A stretch of DNA of 64,000 nucleotides from Sphingomonas pseudosanguinis (GTDB lineage Bacteria; Pseudomonadota; Alphaproteobacteria; Sphingomonadales; Sphingomonadaceae). The stretch covers positions 1 to 64,000 of the forward strand of contig NZ_JACIDH010000006.1 in assembly GCF_014196255.1 (NCBI RefSeq), read 5' to 3'. This document shows, in pieces, positions 54,988-63,444 of the stretch (position 1 is the first letter of the stretch; each line of letters starts with the position of its first letter). A program made the translations under genes and the position numbers. The notes beneath the pieces are model-generated. The model had not been told where the DNA came from and searched no databases. It saw only the letters and a program-made list of their open reading frames with translations.

Positions 54988-55064
54988 CGTCATTGCGAGC
55001 GTAGCGAAGCAATCCAGTGTCCAGGCAAGACGCTCTGGATTGCTTCGCTACGCTCGCAATGACG
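54988..55064. repeat. perfect 30-base inverted repeat (REP-like)
   Basis: The arm CGTCATTGCGAGCGTAGCGA with AGCAATCCAG (54988-55017) is repeated perfectly inverted at 55035-55064, with a 17-base loop. The CATTGCGAGC...GAAGCAATCC sequence is a repetitive extragenic palindrome type known from many unrelated bacteria. It lies between two convergent genes. Confidence 0.92.
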
Positions 55065-55071
55065 GCTTGGG

Positions 55072-55842
55072 TCAAACTGACGTTATCCCGCTCCAGGAGG
55101 CAGTCACCTCGATCAACGCGACCTCATAGGTCGCCACCGCCCCGCCAGCCTCGAACGCCCGCGCGATCCGCCGCATCGCGCCGGGCGGGATCGGCCGATG
55201 CCCCGCACGCGGTGTTCCCGCCCCGATCGCCCGCAGCGCGCGCACGAAGTCCGCCGCCGACCCATGCCGCTGCTCGAACGTTTGTGTGGTGACGTGCCAC
55301 CCCGTTTCCGCCAGAGCCGCGACGGCCGGATAAGACGGACTCCCCGCGGCGAACCCCTCGGCCCGGTGCGCGTCATGCCAGTCGGCGAAGGTCCCTTCGA
55401 CCAGCGTCGTCACCAGCATCCGCCCCCCCGGTGCCAGATGCGCCGCCAGCCGCCGCAAGCCCGCCGCCAGATCACCGAACCACTGCACCGCCAGACTGCT
55501 GACGATCAGGTCGAACGCCGCCTCGCCCGCCAGATCGGGATGCTCGCCATCCAAGACGCGGCCCCGCGCTCCCGGCATCCGCGCCTGCCCGCGCGCCAGC
55601 ATCTCGGGCGCGATATCGGTCATTAACCAATCGGGCCGATCGAGCCGGGGCCATGCCGCCTGGGTCAGGAAGCCGGTGCCGCACCCGACCTCCAGCACGC
55701 GCGGGGCGGTGGGCGCGACCGCGACGATCCGCTCGGCCAGCCACGCCGCCACCTGCCGCTGGACCACCGCATGCGCGTCATAGGTCGCCGCCGCGTCAAA
55801 GGCCTGCGCGATCCGCGCCCGCGATGGAATCTGCGCGGCCAT
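55072..55842 (-). CDS. BioC-like SAM-dependent methyltransferase
   Basis: A 256-residue class I methyltransferase. The N-terminus (IAQAFDAAATYDAHAVVQRQ) and SAM motif VLEVGCGTGFLTQAA (about residues 49-63), with FDLIVSSLAVQWFGDLAAGL, resemble BioC, which methylates malonyl-ACP to start biotin synthesis. No other bio gene is near, so this is only a likely call. It follows ccmB by three bases, so it belongs to the haem-exporter transcript. Confidence 0.72.
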   Translation of the reverse strand: MAAQIPSRARIAQAFDAAATYDAHAVVQRQVAAWLAERIVAVAPTAPRVLEVGCGTGFLTQAAWPRLDRPDWLMTDIAPEMLARGQARMPGARGRVLDGEHPDLAGEAAFDLIVSSLAVQWFGDLAAGLRRLAAHLAPGGRMLVTTLVEGTFADWHDAHRAEGFAAGSPSYPAVAALAETGWHVTTQTFEQRHGSAADFVRALRAIGAGTPRAGHRPIPPGAMRRIARAFEAGGAVATYEVALIEVTASWSGITSV

Positions 55843-55845
55843 GTC

Positions 55846-56484
55846 TCAGTCCCGGACCGACCGGATCGCCGCCGCCGCCAGCCAGGGCGCGCCGGTCACC
55901 AGCAACAGCGACAGCGCGGCGAGCAGCTTGGCCCCGCCCATGCCGTCATCGCCCGCCCCGAAGATCAGCAGCGGCAGCGCCAGCGGCAACAGCAATAGCC
56001 CTGCCACCGCGCCCGCCCCGCGCAGCCCCGCCGTCAGCGCGCCGGTCGCCACCGCCAGCGCCGCCAGCCCCGGCGTGCCCAGCAGCAGCCCCAGCTCGAC
56101 CCGCAGCACCGCCGCACCGTCCAGCCCGAACAGCCCGCTCGCGACCAGCGCCGCCAGCATCAGCGGTGGCGCAAAGGCCAGCCAATGCGCGACGATCCGC
56201 AGCAGCATCACCAGCGGCAGCGACAATCCGCGCACCGCCACCTGATCGAACCAGCCCGACTCGCAATCGGGCGCGACCAGCCGATCGACCGGCAACAGCG
56301 CCGCCAGCAACGCCGCCACCCAGATCGCCCCCGCCCCGATCCGCGCCAGCATCATCCGGTCGGGCCCGATCGCGAAGGGGAACAGAATGACCGCCAGCAG
56401 GAAGAAGCCGCAGACCAGCCCCGCGCCGCCGCCAGCATAGCCGCGCCGCACATCGCGCGCGATCAGCGTCCAGGCCGCGCTCAT
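55846..56484 (-). CDS. ccmB: haem exporter membrane subunit CcmB
   Basis: A 212-residue protein with about six spans, the CcmB subunit of the CcmAB transporter needed for cytochrome c maturation. The N-terminal LIARDVRRGYAGGGAGLVCG and LLPVDRLVAPDCESGWFDQV (about residues 64-83) match the family. It overlaps the ccmA stop by four bases. ccmC and the other maturation genes are not in this window. Confidence 0.92.
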   Translation of the reverse strand: MSAAWTLIARDVRRGYAGGGAGLVCGFFLLAVILFPFAIGPDRMMLARIGAGAIWVAALLAALLPVDRLVAPDCESGWFDQVAVRGLSLPLVMLLRIVAHWLAFAPPLMLAALVASGLFGLDGAAVLRVELGLLLGTPGLAALAVATGALTAGLRGAGAVAGLLLLPLALPLLIFGAGDDGMGGAKLLAALSLLLVTGAPWLAAAAIRSVRD

Positions 56485-57071
56485 GCCGGCACCCGTTCAT
56501 CAAGCGCCAGGGTACGCGCGCCCGGCACCGACAGCGGCTGATGCGTGGTCAGCACCACCGCACCGCCGCCCGCCCGGTGGCGGGCGATGACCTGCTCCAG
56601 CATCGCGAGCCCCGCGCTGTCCAGGCCGTTCCCCGGCTCATCCAGCAACCACAGCGGCACCTGCGACGCGAGCACCCGCGCCAGCGCGGCGCGGCGGCGC
56701 TGCCCGGTAGACAACAGGCGAACCGGAATTCCGGCGATGGGCGACAGGCCAACGGTCTCGATCGCCGCCGCCACCCGCTCGCGCGCGGCCCCGCCGCGAT
56801 CGAGCCGCGCCCAGAAGGTCAGCACATCCGCGAGCGTCCGTTCGGCATCCAGCGCCAGGTCGTCGGTCATCAACGCCACCGGCGCGGATCGCACCACGAT
56901 ACCGTCGAACGGGGCAAGCAGGCCGGCGGCGACGCGCAGCAGGCTGGATTTGCCGATGCCGTTGGGGCCGGTGACGATCATCGCCTCACCGGGCGCGAGG
57001 TCGAGCGATACGCCGGCGAACAACAGCCGCCCGCCGCGCGCGCAGGCGACCCGGGTCAGGGACAGGATCAC
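56481..57071 (-). CDS. ccmA: haem exporter ATP-binding subunit CcmA
   Basis: A 196-residue ABC ATPase. The Walker A motif is [10 protein letters not shown] (about residues 35-44), the signature [16 protein letters not shown] and the Walker [13 protein letters not shown]. Its short length fits CcmA. With CcmB it drives release of haem from CcmE. It is coupled to the upstream metallopeptidase gene (ATGA) and to ccmB downstream. Confidence 0.93.
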   Translation of the reverse strand: MILSLTRVACARGGRLLFAGVSLDLAPGEAMIVTGPNGIGKSSLLRVAAGLLAPFDGIVVRSAPVALMTDDLALDAERTLADVLTFWARLDRGGAARERVAAAIETVGLSPIAGIPVRLLSTGQRRRAALARVLASQVPLWLLDEPGNGLDSAGLAMLEQVIARHRAGGGAVVLTTHQPLSVPGARTLALDERVPA

Positions 57072-57499
57072 GCCGACGGGCCGTCCACCGCGTCTTCCAG
57101 CGCGTGCATATCCTCGTCGGACAGGCCGAAATGGTGGCCGATCTCATGGATCATCACATGCGCGACCAGATCGTCGAGCCGCACCCCCGTCTCGATCCAT
57201 TCCTCCAGGATCGCGCGGCGATAGAGATGGATACGATCGGGCAGGCCGCCGGAATCCATGCTGCTTTTCTCGCCCACCGGCCGGCCGTGATACAGGCCGG
57301 TCAGGTCGAGCGGATGCTCGATGCCCAGCGCCGCCAGCGTCTCGTCATCGGCATAGTCCTCGACGATCAGCACCACATCGCCCAGATGCGCGGCGAATGC
57401 CGCCGGCAGCCGCGCCATCGCCGCCCGCGCGATTCCCTCGATCGCTTCGATTCCCGGTGCCTCACCGATCGCGACTTGCCCGCTCATGCGCGCCGTCAT
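57068..57499 (-). CDS. small metallopeptidase-like protein with HEXXH motif
   Basis: A 143-residue protein of the bacterial small metallopeptidase family (zincin-like, DUF1025 type). The zinc motif [19 protein letters not shown] (about residues 117-135) is clear. No signal peptide, so probably cytoplasmic. Start codons at 57499 (MTARMSGQ) and 57487 (MSGQVAIG) are both possible. It heads the ccmA-ccmB-methyltransferase transcript. The substrate is unknown. Confidence 0.85.
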   Translation of the reverse strand: MTARMSGQVAIGEAPGIEAIEGIARAAMARLPAAFAAHLGDVVLIVEDYADDETLAALGIEHPLDLTGLYHGRPVGEKSSMDSGGLPDRIHLYRRAILEEWIETGVRLDDLVAHVMIHEIGHHFGLSDEDMHALEDAVDGPSA

Positions 57500-57543
57500 A
57501 CCGCTGGGGCCGACCAAAGAACAAGACAAGCAAGGGGACGCAG

Positions 57544-57834
57544 ATGGTGGAGCGGCTGAGCGAGCTGGATCGGGACGAGGCGCTGGACGATCTGCCCGAC
57601 TGGGATTGGGACGAAGGCCGCGATGCGATCAGCCGCCGGTTCGTCTTCGCCGATTTCAGCGAGGCGTTCGGATTCATGACCCGCGTCGCGCTGCTGGCGG
57701 AAAAGGCCGACCATCATCCCGAATGGTCCAATGTCTGGAACCGGGTCGACATCGTCCTGACCACCCACGACGCTGGCGGCCTGTCGGCACGCGACATCGC
57801 CATGGCCGAGGCGATCGACGCTTTGGTGGAGTGA
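57544..57834 (+). CDS. phhB: pterin-4a-carbinolamine dehydratase
   Basis: A 96-residue dehydratase that recycles the pterin cofactor of aromatic amino-acid hydroxylases. The signature [19 protein letters not shown] (about residues 53-71) and the following [15 protein letters not shown] are diagnostic. The ATG at 57544 has AAGGGGA eight bases upstream. No phenylalanine hydroxylase gene is adjacent. It is divergent from the ccm operon. Confidence 0.95.
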   Translation: MVERLSELDRDEALDDLPDWDWDEGRDAISRRFVFADFSEAFGFMTRVALLAEKADHHPEWSNVWNRVDIVLTTHDAGGLSARDIAMAEAIDALVE

Positions 57835-57842
57835 CACCCAAT

Positions 57843-57999
57843 TCCTCCCCAAGCCATGCTTGGGGAGGGGGACCATTGCGGCAGCGATGGTGGAGGGGCC
57901 GGGGCCGTGCCGTCGCCGATCGCAGCAAGCATTGAGGCAATGCCCCTCCACCACCCGGCTATGCCGGGCGGTCCCCCTCCCCATCGAAGATGGGGAGGA
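57843..57999. repeat. dispersed CCCCTCC palindromic repeat
   Basis: A full copy of the main repeat: TCCTCCCCAAGCCATGCTTG closing with GGGAGG, a GGTGGAGGGGC...GCCCCTCCACC inverted pair, and a CCTCCCCATC...GATGGGGAGG hairpin. It fills the gap between the convergent phhB and fumarylacetoacetate hydrolase-family genes. Confidence 0.82.
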
Positions 58000-58004
58000 C
58001 TTAA

Positions 58005-59006
58005 TCAACCGACCATCTGCTCGATCGCGCCGAAGATGGAATGGTGGCGGTCGTCCTCCATCCAGATGCGCACCGTATCACCCTTCTTCAGGAACGGCGT
58101 CACGGCCTCGCCGCTGCGGATCGTCTCGATCATCCGCACCTCGGCGATGCAGCTATAGCCGACCCCGCCCTCGGCGACGGGTTTGCCGGGGCCGCCATCG
58201 GTATCGCGGTTGGACACGGTGCCCGAGCCGATGATCGTCCCCGCCCCCAGCGCGCGGGTCTTGGCCGCATGCGCCACCAGCGTGCCGAAGTCGAACGTCA
58301 TGTCCTCGCCCGCATCGGCGCGGCCGAAGGGCTGGCCGTTGAGATCGACGCGCAGCACGCGGCGCAGCTTGCCGTCCTGCCACCAGTCGCCCAGCGACTC
58401 CGGCGTGACGAAAACGGGGGAGAAGGCGGAAGCCGGCTTGGACTGGAAAAAACCGAACCCCTTGGCCAACTCGCCGGGGATCAGCCCGCGCAGCGACACG
58501 TCGTTGGTCAGCCCGATCAGCCGGATCGCCGCCAGTGCCTCGTCACGGCTCGCCCCCTGGGGCACGTCGCCGGTCACGACGACCACCTCGCCCTCCAGGT
58601 CGCAGCCCCAGCTTTCATCGGCCAGCGGAATGGGATCGCGCGGGCCGAGGAACCCGTCCGATCCGCCCTGATACATTAGCGGGTCGTGCCAGAAGCTGTC
58701 GGGCAATTCCGCCCCGCGCGCCTGCCGCACCAAGGCGACATGATTCACATAGGCCGATCCGTCCGCCCATTGATAGGCGCGCGGCAAGGGCGAGGCGGCG
58801 TCATGCTCATGAAAGCGCGCGCGCGGAATCGCCTCATGATCCAGATCGGTCGCCAGATTGGCGAGCGCGGGGGCATGCGTCTCCCAATCGTCGAGCGCCC
58901 CCTGCAGCGTCGGCACGATATGCCCCGCATCCGCATACCAGGCGAGGTCGCTCGACACGACGACCAGCTTGCCGTCGCGACCATGTTTGAGACTGGCGAG
59001 TTTCAT
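58005..59006 (-). CDS. fumarylacetoacetate hydrolase-family protein
   Basis: A 333-residue FAH-fold enzyme. The C-terminal domain carries the metal site (the ESWGCDLEGEVVVVTGDV acidic pair at about 157-174), with FFQSKPASAFSPVFVTPESL and TIIGSGTVSNRD. The length and the N-terminal MKLASLKHGRDGKLVVVSSD match the FAH type of aromatic (tyrosine/homogentisate) catabolism. Proximity to phhB fits that role. The ATG at 59006 has GAGGAG upstream. Confidence 0.88.
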   Translation of the reverse strand: MKLASLKHGRDGKLVVVSSDLAWYADAGHIVPTLQGALDDWETHAPALANLATDLDHEAIPRARFHEHDAASPLPRAYQWADGSAYVNHVALVRQARGAELPDSFWHDPLMYQGGSDGFLGPRDPIPLADESWGCDLEGEVVVVTGDVPQGASRDEALAAIRLIGLTNDVSLRGLIPGELAKGFGFFQSKPASAFSPVFVTPESLGDWWQDGKLRRVLRVDLNGQPFGRADAGEDMTFDFGTLVAHAAKTRALGAGTIIGSGTVSNRDTDGGPGKPVAEGGVGYSCIAEVRMIETIRSGEAVTPFLKKGDTVRIWMEDDRHHSIFGAIEQMVG

Positions 59007-59033
59007 GCAGGACTCCTCTTCGCTAACTGGTAT

Positions 59034-59049
59034 CGGATGTAACCATCCG
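59034..59049. promoter_or_regulatory. short palindrome upstream of the FAH-family gene
   Basis: CGGATG-TAAC-CATCCG, perfect 6-base arms, lies 28 bases before the start of the fumarylacetoacetate hydrolase-family gene. It could be an operator for that gene. No regulator is encoded nearby, so the call is weak. Confidence 0.3.
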
Positions 59050-59280
59050 TCCGCGCTTGTCACGCATTGGGGCGGTGATCCTGCCCGAAACTTGACTTTT
59101 GGCAATGGCCAGCGCACATGCCCGCCCGTCGAGGCGTCCACTCGCAGCGTGAACGGACCTTTTGGTCCCGGCTCCGCCCCGACCCTGTCTTCAGGCTTCC
59201 CTTGTCACGCGGGGTGTCATCAACCCCGGCCCGCGCTTGCGGCCTTTCGTGACTCGCGCGCCATGTCAGAAAGTATTCCC

Positions 59281-60654
59281 ATGTCCTTTTCCGAACTCGG
59301 CCTCGCCGAGCCGCTCGTCCGTGCGCTCGAAGCCAAGGGCTATTCCGAACCCACGCCGATCCAGCGCGACTCGATCCCGACGCTGCTGGAAGGCCGCGAC
59401 CTGCTCGGCATCGCGCAGACCGGCACTGGCAAGACGGCCGCCTTCGTCCTCCCCTCGATCCAGCGTCTGGTCGAGGCGAACAAGCGCGTCCTGCCGACCC
59501 ATTGCCGCATGCTGGTCCTGGCCCCCACGCGCGAACTGGCCAGCCAGATCGCCGACAATGCCAAGGGCTATGCCAAATTCTCCAAGCTGGCGGTCGCGAC
59601 CGTCTTCGGCGGCACCAGCATCAACAAGAACCGGCAGGACCTGTCGCGCGGCGTCGACATCCTCGTCGCGACGCCCGGCCGCCTGATCGATCTGGTCGAG
59701 CAGGGTTTCCTGAACCTGTCGATGATCGAAATCCTGGTGCTCGACGAGGCCGACCAGATGCTCGACCTGGGCTTCATCCACGCGCTGCGCCGCATCGTGA
59801 AGATGATCCCGCGCAAGCGTCAGACCCTGTTCTTCTCGGCGACCATGCCCGCCGCGATCCGCGATCTGGCCGACAAGTTCCTCGACAATCCCGCGACCGT
59901 CTCGGTCACGCCCGTCTCGACCACCGCCGAGCGCGTCGACCAGTCGGTGACCTTCGTGACGCAGCAGGAAAAGCAGGCGCTGCTGACCATCCTGCTCGCC
60001 GATCCGGCGATCGAATTGGCGCTGGTCTTCACCCGCACCAAGCATGGCGCCGACCGCGTCGTGAAGCTGCTGGCGGGCAACGGCATCGCGGCGAACGCGA
60101 TCCACGGCAACAAGAGCCAGGGCCAGCGCGAGCGGGCGCTGGGCGAGTTCCGGTCGGGCCAGACCCGCGTGCTGGTGGCGACCGACATCGCCGCGCGCGG
60201 CATCGACATTCCGGGCGTCAGCCACGTCTTCAACTTCGAGCTGCCCAACGTCGCCGAGCAATATGTCCACCGCATCGGCCGCACCGCGCGGGCCGGTCGC
60301 TCGGGTCTCGCCATCGCCTTCTGCGCCGAGGATGAGCGGCCCTATCTGAAGGATATCGAGAAGCTGACGCGGCAGAAGATCACCGTCGTGCCGCTGCCCG
60401 CCGACTTCGTGAAGCGCGCCGAGACGATCAAGTCGCAGCGCGTAAAGGCGATCGGCGCCGATCCCGCGCCGCGCGTCGACCGCCCGCGCGATCCGGCGCG
60501 TCCCCGCGCCACGCATCACCCGCGCGCGACCGACACCCGCGCACCGCAGGGTCGCCAGCCGCGCCGTCGTGGCGGTGGTGGCGGCGGTCGTGGCCGTGGC
60601 GGCCAGGGTCGCCCCGGTGGCGGCGGCGGTGCCGGTCGCGGCGCACAGGGCTGA
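59281..60654 (+). CDS. DEAD-box RNA helicase (RhlE type)
   Basis: A 457-residue ATP-dependent RNA helicase. Motifs in order: the Q motif region GYSEPTPIQRDSIP, Walker A AQTGTGKT (about 43-50), PTRELA, DEAD in LVLDEADQML, SAT, and HRIGRTARAGRSG. The C-terminal 60 residues form a basic, glycine- and arginine-rich tail (RRRGGGGGGRGRGG) likely to bind RNA. ATGs at 59263 and 59281 are possible; 59281 (MSFSELGL) fits the family. It probably acts in ribosome assembly or RNA turnover. Confidence 0.93.
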   Translation: MSFSELGLAEPLVRALEAKGYSEPTPIQRDSIPTLLEGRDLLGIAQTGTGKTAAFVLPSIQRLVEANKRVLPTHCRMLVLAPTRELASQIADNAKGYAKFSKLAVATVFGGTSINKNRQDLSRGVDILVATPGRLIDLVEQGFLNLSMIEILVLDEADQMLDLGFIHALRRIVKMIPRKRQTLFFSATMPAAIRDLADKFLDNPATVSVTPVSTTAERVDQSVTFVTQQEKQALLTILLADPAIELALVFTRTKHGADRVVKLLAGNGIAANAIHGNKSQGQRERALGEFRSGQTRVLVATDIAARGIDIPGVSHVFNFELPNVAEQYVHRIGRTARAGRSGLAIAFCAEDERPYLKDIEKLTRQKITVVPLPADFVKRAETIKSQRVKAIGADPAPRVDRPRDPARPRATHHPRATDTRAPQGRQPRRRGGGGGGRGRGGQGRPGGGGGAGRGAQG

Positions 60655-60676
60655 CCCGAACTCTCGCCACAAGCAC

Positions 60677-60710
60677 GCCCCTCCCGCAAGCGGGAGGGGA
60701 TGGGGGAGGG
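60677..60710. repeat. CCCTCCCGC palindromic repeat
   Basis: A CCCCTCCCGCAAGCGGGAGG palindrome with a GGATGGGGGAGGG tail, as near 48861. It lies 22 bases past the helicase stop and lacks a T-run, so it is not a classical terminator. Confidence 0.7.
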
Positions 60711-60913
60711 TAAAGGAGTCTCACCGAGACCATTGCCCGTGGCCCTTGCCCCTCCCCAACCCAGTTTCAGGCGAACGATGCCCCGCATCGTTCAGGTCAT
60801 GCCGGGGGCATGACCGACCTGAAACTCCCTGCCGGGAGAGGGGCCTTGATGGGCACCATAACCCCCTCTCCCGCGTTGATCGCGTAACGATCCACGCTTC
60901 AGGAGAGGTTGCC

Positions 60914-61180
60914 ATGGATATTGCCCACACCCCCGCCGCAGAACGCATCGCGCGCGTGCTGTGCGGCCAGCGGCTGAGCGCCAATGCCGGAGGCGACTCC
61001 GAATCGGCCGCCAAGCTGGTCGATGCGCATTGGCGCGAGCATATGGCCGACGCACTTGCCGTGCTGCGAACCTTGCGCGAACCCGATCAGGCGATGGCCG
61101 ATGCGGGCGATCCGGCGATCTGGGAAAAGATGGTGCTGGTCGCGGTCGAGGCCGCCAAGCCGCCCAAGGTCACGCTGTAA
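60914..61180 (+). CDS. small conserved hypothetical protein
   Basis: An 88-residue, probably all-helical soluble protein with no domain I recognise. It begins MDIAHTPAAERIARVLCGQR and ends AAKPPKVTL, with a single conserved-looking Trp-containing stretch (VDAHWREHMADALAVLRTLR). A strong AGGAGAGG ribosome site (60901-60908) fixes the ATG at 60914. The upstream open frame is low in coding character. It stands alone after the helicase gene. Confidence 0.7.
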   Translation: MDIAHTPAAERIARVLCGQRLSANAGGDSESAAKLVDAHWREHMADALAVLRTLREPDQAMADAGDPAIWEKMVLVAVEAAKPPKVTL

Positions 61181-61260
61181 ATCCTTTCCAGCACCGGGAG
61201 ATGGCCAGGCGTCAGCTCTGACGGAAGGGGCATGGCATACAGAACGCCCCGTTGGACAAC

Positions 61261-61349
61261 ACCCCTCCACCATCCTTCGGATGGTCCCCCTCCCCAAGCA
61301 TAGCTTGGGGAGGGGGACCGCCGGGCGTCAGCCCGGTGGTGGAGGGGCC
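61261..61349. repeat. dispersed CCCCTCC palindromic repeat
   Basis: A copy of the main repeat: CCCCTCCACCATCC...GGATGGTCCCCCTCCCCAAG, its mirror CTTGGGGAGGGGGACC, then GGTGGTGGAGGGGCC. It lies between the small hypothetical and kup, both of which end here. Confidence 0.8.
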
Positions 61350-61354
61350 TTTGG

Positions 61355-63319
61355 CTACACCGTCACCTGCTCGCCCAGCTCCAGCACCTTGCCCGGCGGA
61401 ATCCGCAGGAAGTCGGTCGGATCGCTGGCATTGCGCTGCAGGAACATGAACAGTCGGTCCTGCCAGAGCGGCATGCCCTTCTCCGCCTCTGGCTTGAGCG
61501 TGTTGCGGCCGATGAAGAAGCTGGTCTTCATCGGGTCCAGGCCCATCTGCCGCTGCTCGACACCCAGATCGCGCGGCAGGTCGCGCGGCACGTCAGGCGT
61601 CTCCATGAAGCCATAGGTCAGCACCACGGTCGCGAAATTATCGTCGAGCCGTTCGACATGCGCGCGATATTCGGGCTGCACGACGGGGCGATCGGCGGTG
61701 CGGATCGTCATGATCAGGTTCTGCGCGTGCAGCACCTTGTTATGCTTCAGATTGTGGAGCAGCGCGCCCGGCGCCGAGGCGGGATTGGCGGTCAGGAACA
61801 CCGCCGTCCCCGGCACCCGCTCGGGCGGACGCTTGGCGAGCGCGGCGGCGAGATCGGCAAGCGGGATCGCCTGCCGCTTCTCGAAGGCCGAGACGATGCC
61901 GCGCCCGCGCACCCAGGTATAGATGATCAGGCCGACCGCCGCCCCGACCAGCAGCGGCACCCAGCCCCCCTCGATCACGCGCAGGATGTTCGCGCCGAAG
62001 AAGATCAGGTCGAGCGCCAGGAAGGGCAGGATCGCGGCCAGCGCCAGCGGCCGCCCCCAGCCCCAGCGATGCCGGACGACCAGATAGGCCAGGCAGGTGG
62101 TGACCACCATCGTCCCCGTCACCGCAATACCATAGGCGGCGGCCATCGCCGAGGACGTCTTGAACTGGATCACCAGCACCAGCACGCCGAACAGCAGCAG
62201 CCAGTTGATCGCAGGCAGATAGATCTGGCCCTGAAAATCGGCCGAGGTCTGGCGAACGCGCAGGCGCGGCAGGAAGCCGAGCTGGATTGCCTGCTGGGTC
62301 AGTGAGAAGGCACCGGTGATCACCGCCTGCGCCGCGATGACGGTCGCCATGCCCGCCAGCACGATCAGCGCCGGGCGGAACGACTCGGGCGCCATCAGGA
62401 AGAACCAGTCCTGATTGGTAAAGGTCTGCCCGCTCGCCGCCGCGCGCTCCAGCGCCGATAGCGCGAAGGCGCCCTGCCCCAGATAGTTGAGCATCAGCGC
62501 CGGGAGAACGAGCGAGAACCAGCCGATCCGGATCGGCAACCGCCCGAAATGCCCCATATCGGCGGTCAGCGCCTCGGCCCCGGTGACGGTCAGGAACACC
62601 GCGCCCAGAACGAACAGCCCCGTCACGCCGTGCGTCGCCAGGAAGCTGATGCCATAGCCGGGCCAGATCACCCGCGCGATCGAGGGTTCGTCGGCAATGT
62701 GCCAGATGCCCAGCCCGCCGATCACGAAGAACCACAGGATACAGATCGGCCCGAACAGCTTCGACACCTGCGCCGTCCCGCGCGACTGGATCAGGAACAG
62801 CCCGATCAGGATGACGATGGTGCACAGCCGGATCAGCCCTTCGTCGAAGATCGACGCGGCGGCGGGGATGGTGCGCAGCCCCTCCATCGCCGACAGGACC
62901 GACAGCGCCGGGGTGATGATCGCATCGCCATAGAAGAGCGACGCCCCCGCCGCACCCAGGATCAGCGCCAGTCGCGAGCGGATGCCCAGCGAACGACGGG
63001 CGAGTGCGGCCAGTGCCAGCACCCCGCCCTCGCCCTGATTGTCGGCGCGCATCAGGAAGATGACATATTTGACGGTGACGACCAGGAAGAGCGTCCACAG
63101 CGCCAGGCTGAGCACGCCCAGGATTTCGCTGGGGTCGATGCCGTCGGCGGCCGATTGGGACAGCGCCTCGCGAAAGGCGTAGAGCGGGCTGGTGCCGATA
63201 TCGCCGAACACCACGCCGATCGCTCCCACGGTCAGCGCGGCGAGCGCGGGATGACGCGGGGCGTGGCCGTCGGCCGCCCCGTGCTGGTTGTCGGTACTGT
63301 CGGTCGTTGTCGCCGTCAT
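61355..63319 (-). CDS. kup: potassium uptake protein Kup
   Basis: A 654-residue potassium/proton symporter with about twelve spans in the first 450 residues and a hydrophilic C-terminal domain. The family motif GVVFGDIGTSPLYAFREAL (about residues 38-56) is clear, with FLIQSRGTAQVSKLFGPI further on. The ATG at 63319 (MTATTTDS) is preferred; an in-frame extension to 63499 is charged and unlike the family. Confidence 0.95.
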   Translation of the reverse strand: MTATTTDSTDNQHGAADGHAPRHPALAALTVGAIGVVFGDIGTSPLYAFREALSQSAADGIDPSEILGVLSLALWTLFLVVTVKYVIFLMRADNQGEGGVLALAALARRSLGIRSRLALILGAAGASLFYGDAIITPALSVLSAMEGLRTIPAAASIFDEGLIRLCTIVILIGLFLIQSRGTAQVSKLFGPICILWFFVIGGLGIWHIADEPSIARVIWPGYGISFLATHGVTGLFVLGAVFLTVTGAEALTADMGHFGRLPIRIGWFSLVLPALMLNYLGQGAFALSALERAAASGQTFTNQDWFFLMAPESFRPALIVLAGMATVIAAQAVITGAFSLTQQAIQLGFLPRLRVRQTSADFQGQIYLPAINWLLLFGVLVLVIQFKTSSAMAAAYGIAVTGTMVVTTCLAYLVVRHRWGWGRPLALAAILPFLALDLIFFGANILRVIEGGWVPLLVGAAVGLIIYTWVRGRGIVSAFEKRQAIPLADLAAALAKRPPERVPGTAVFLTANPASAPGALLHNLKHNKVLHAQNLIMTIRTADRPVVQPEYRAHVERLDDNFATVVLTYGFMETPDVPRDLPRDLGVEQRQMGLDPMKTSFFIGRNTLKPEAEKGMPLWQDRLFMFLQRNASDPTDFLRIPPGKVLELGEQVTV

Positions 63320-63444
63320 GTCCGCCGGAACCCCCTGTGCCAAAAGGACGGCGCGCTTTACGCCTCTTTGCCCGGGAAGCAAGGGCTTTCCCAAGCGCTC
63401 TGCAAACGCTTGATATTGTGCAGCGTCAAGCGCATGGACGGCAA

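Noticed and set aside
55072..55842. Firm assignment as bioC
   Set aside because: The fold and N-terminus fit, but there is no biotin gene nearby and related methyltransferases look alike, so the symbol was withheld.
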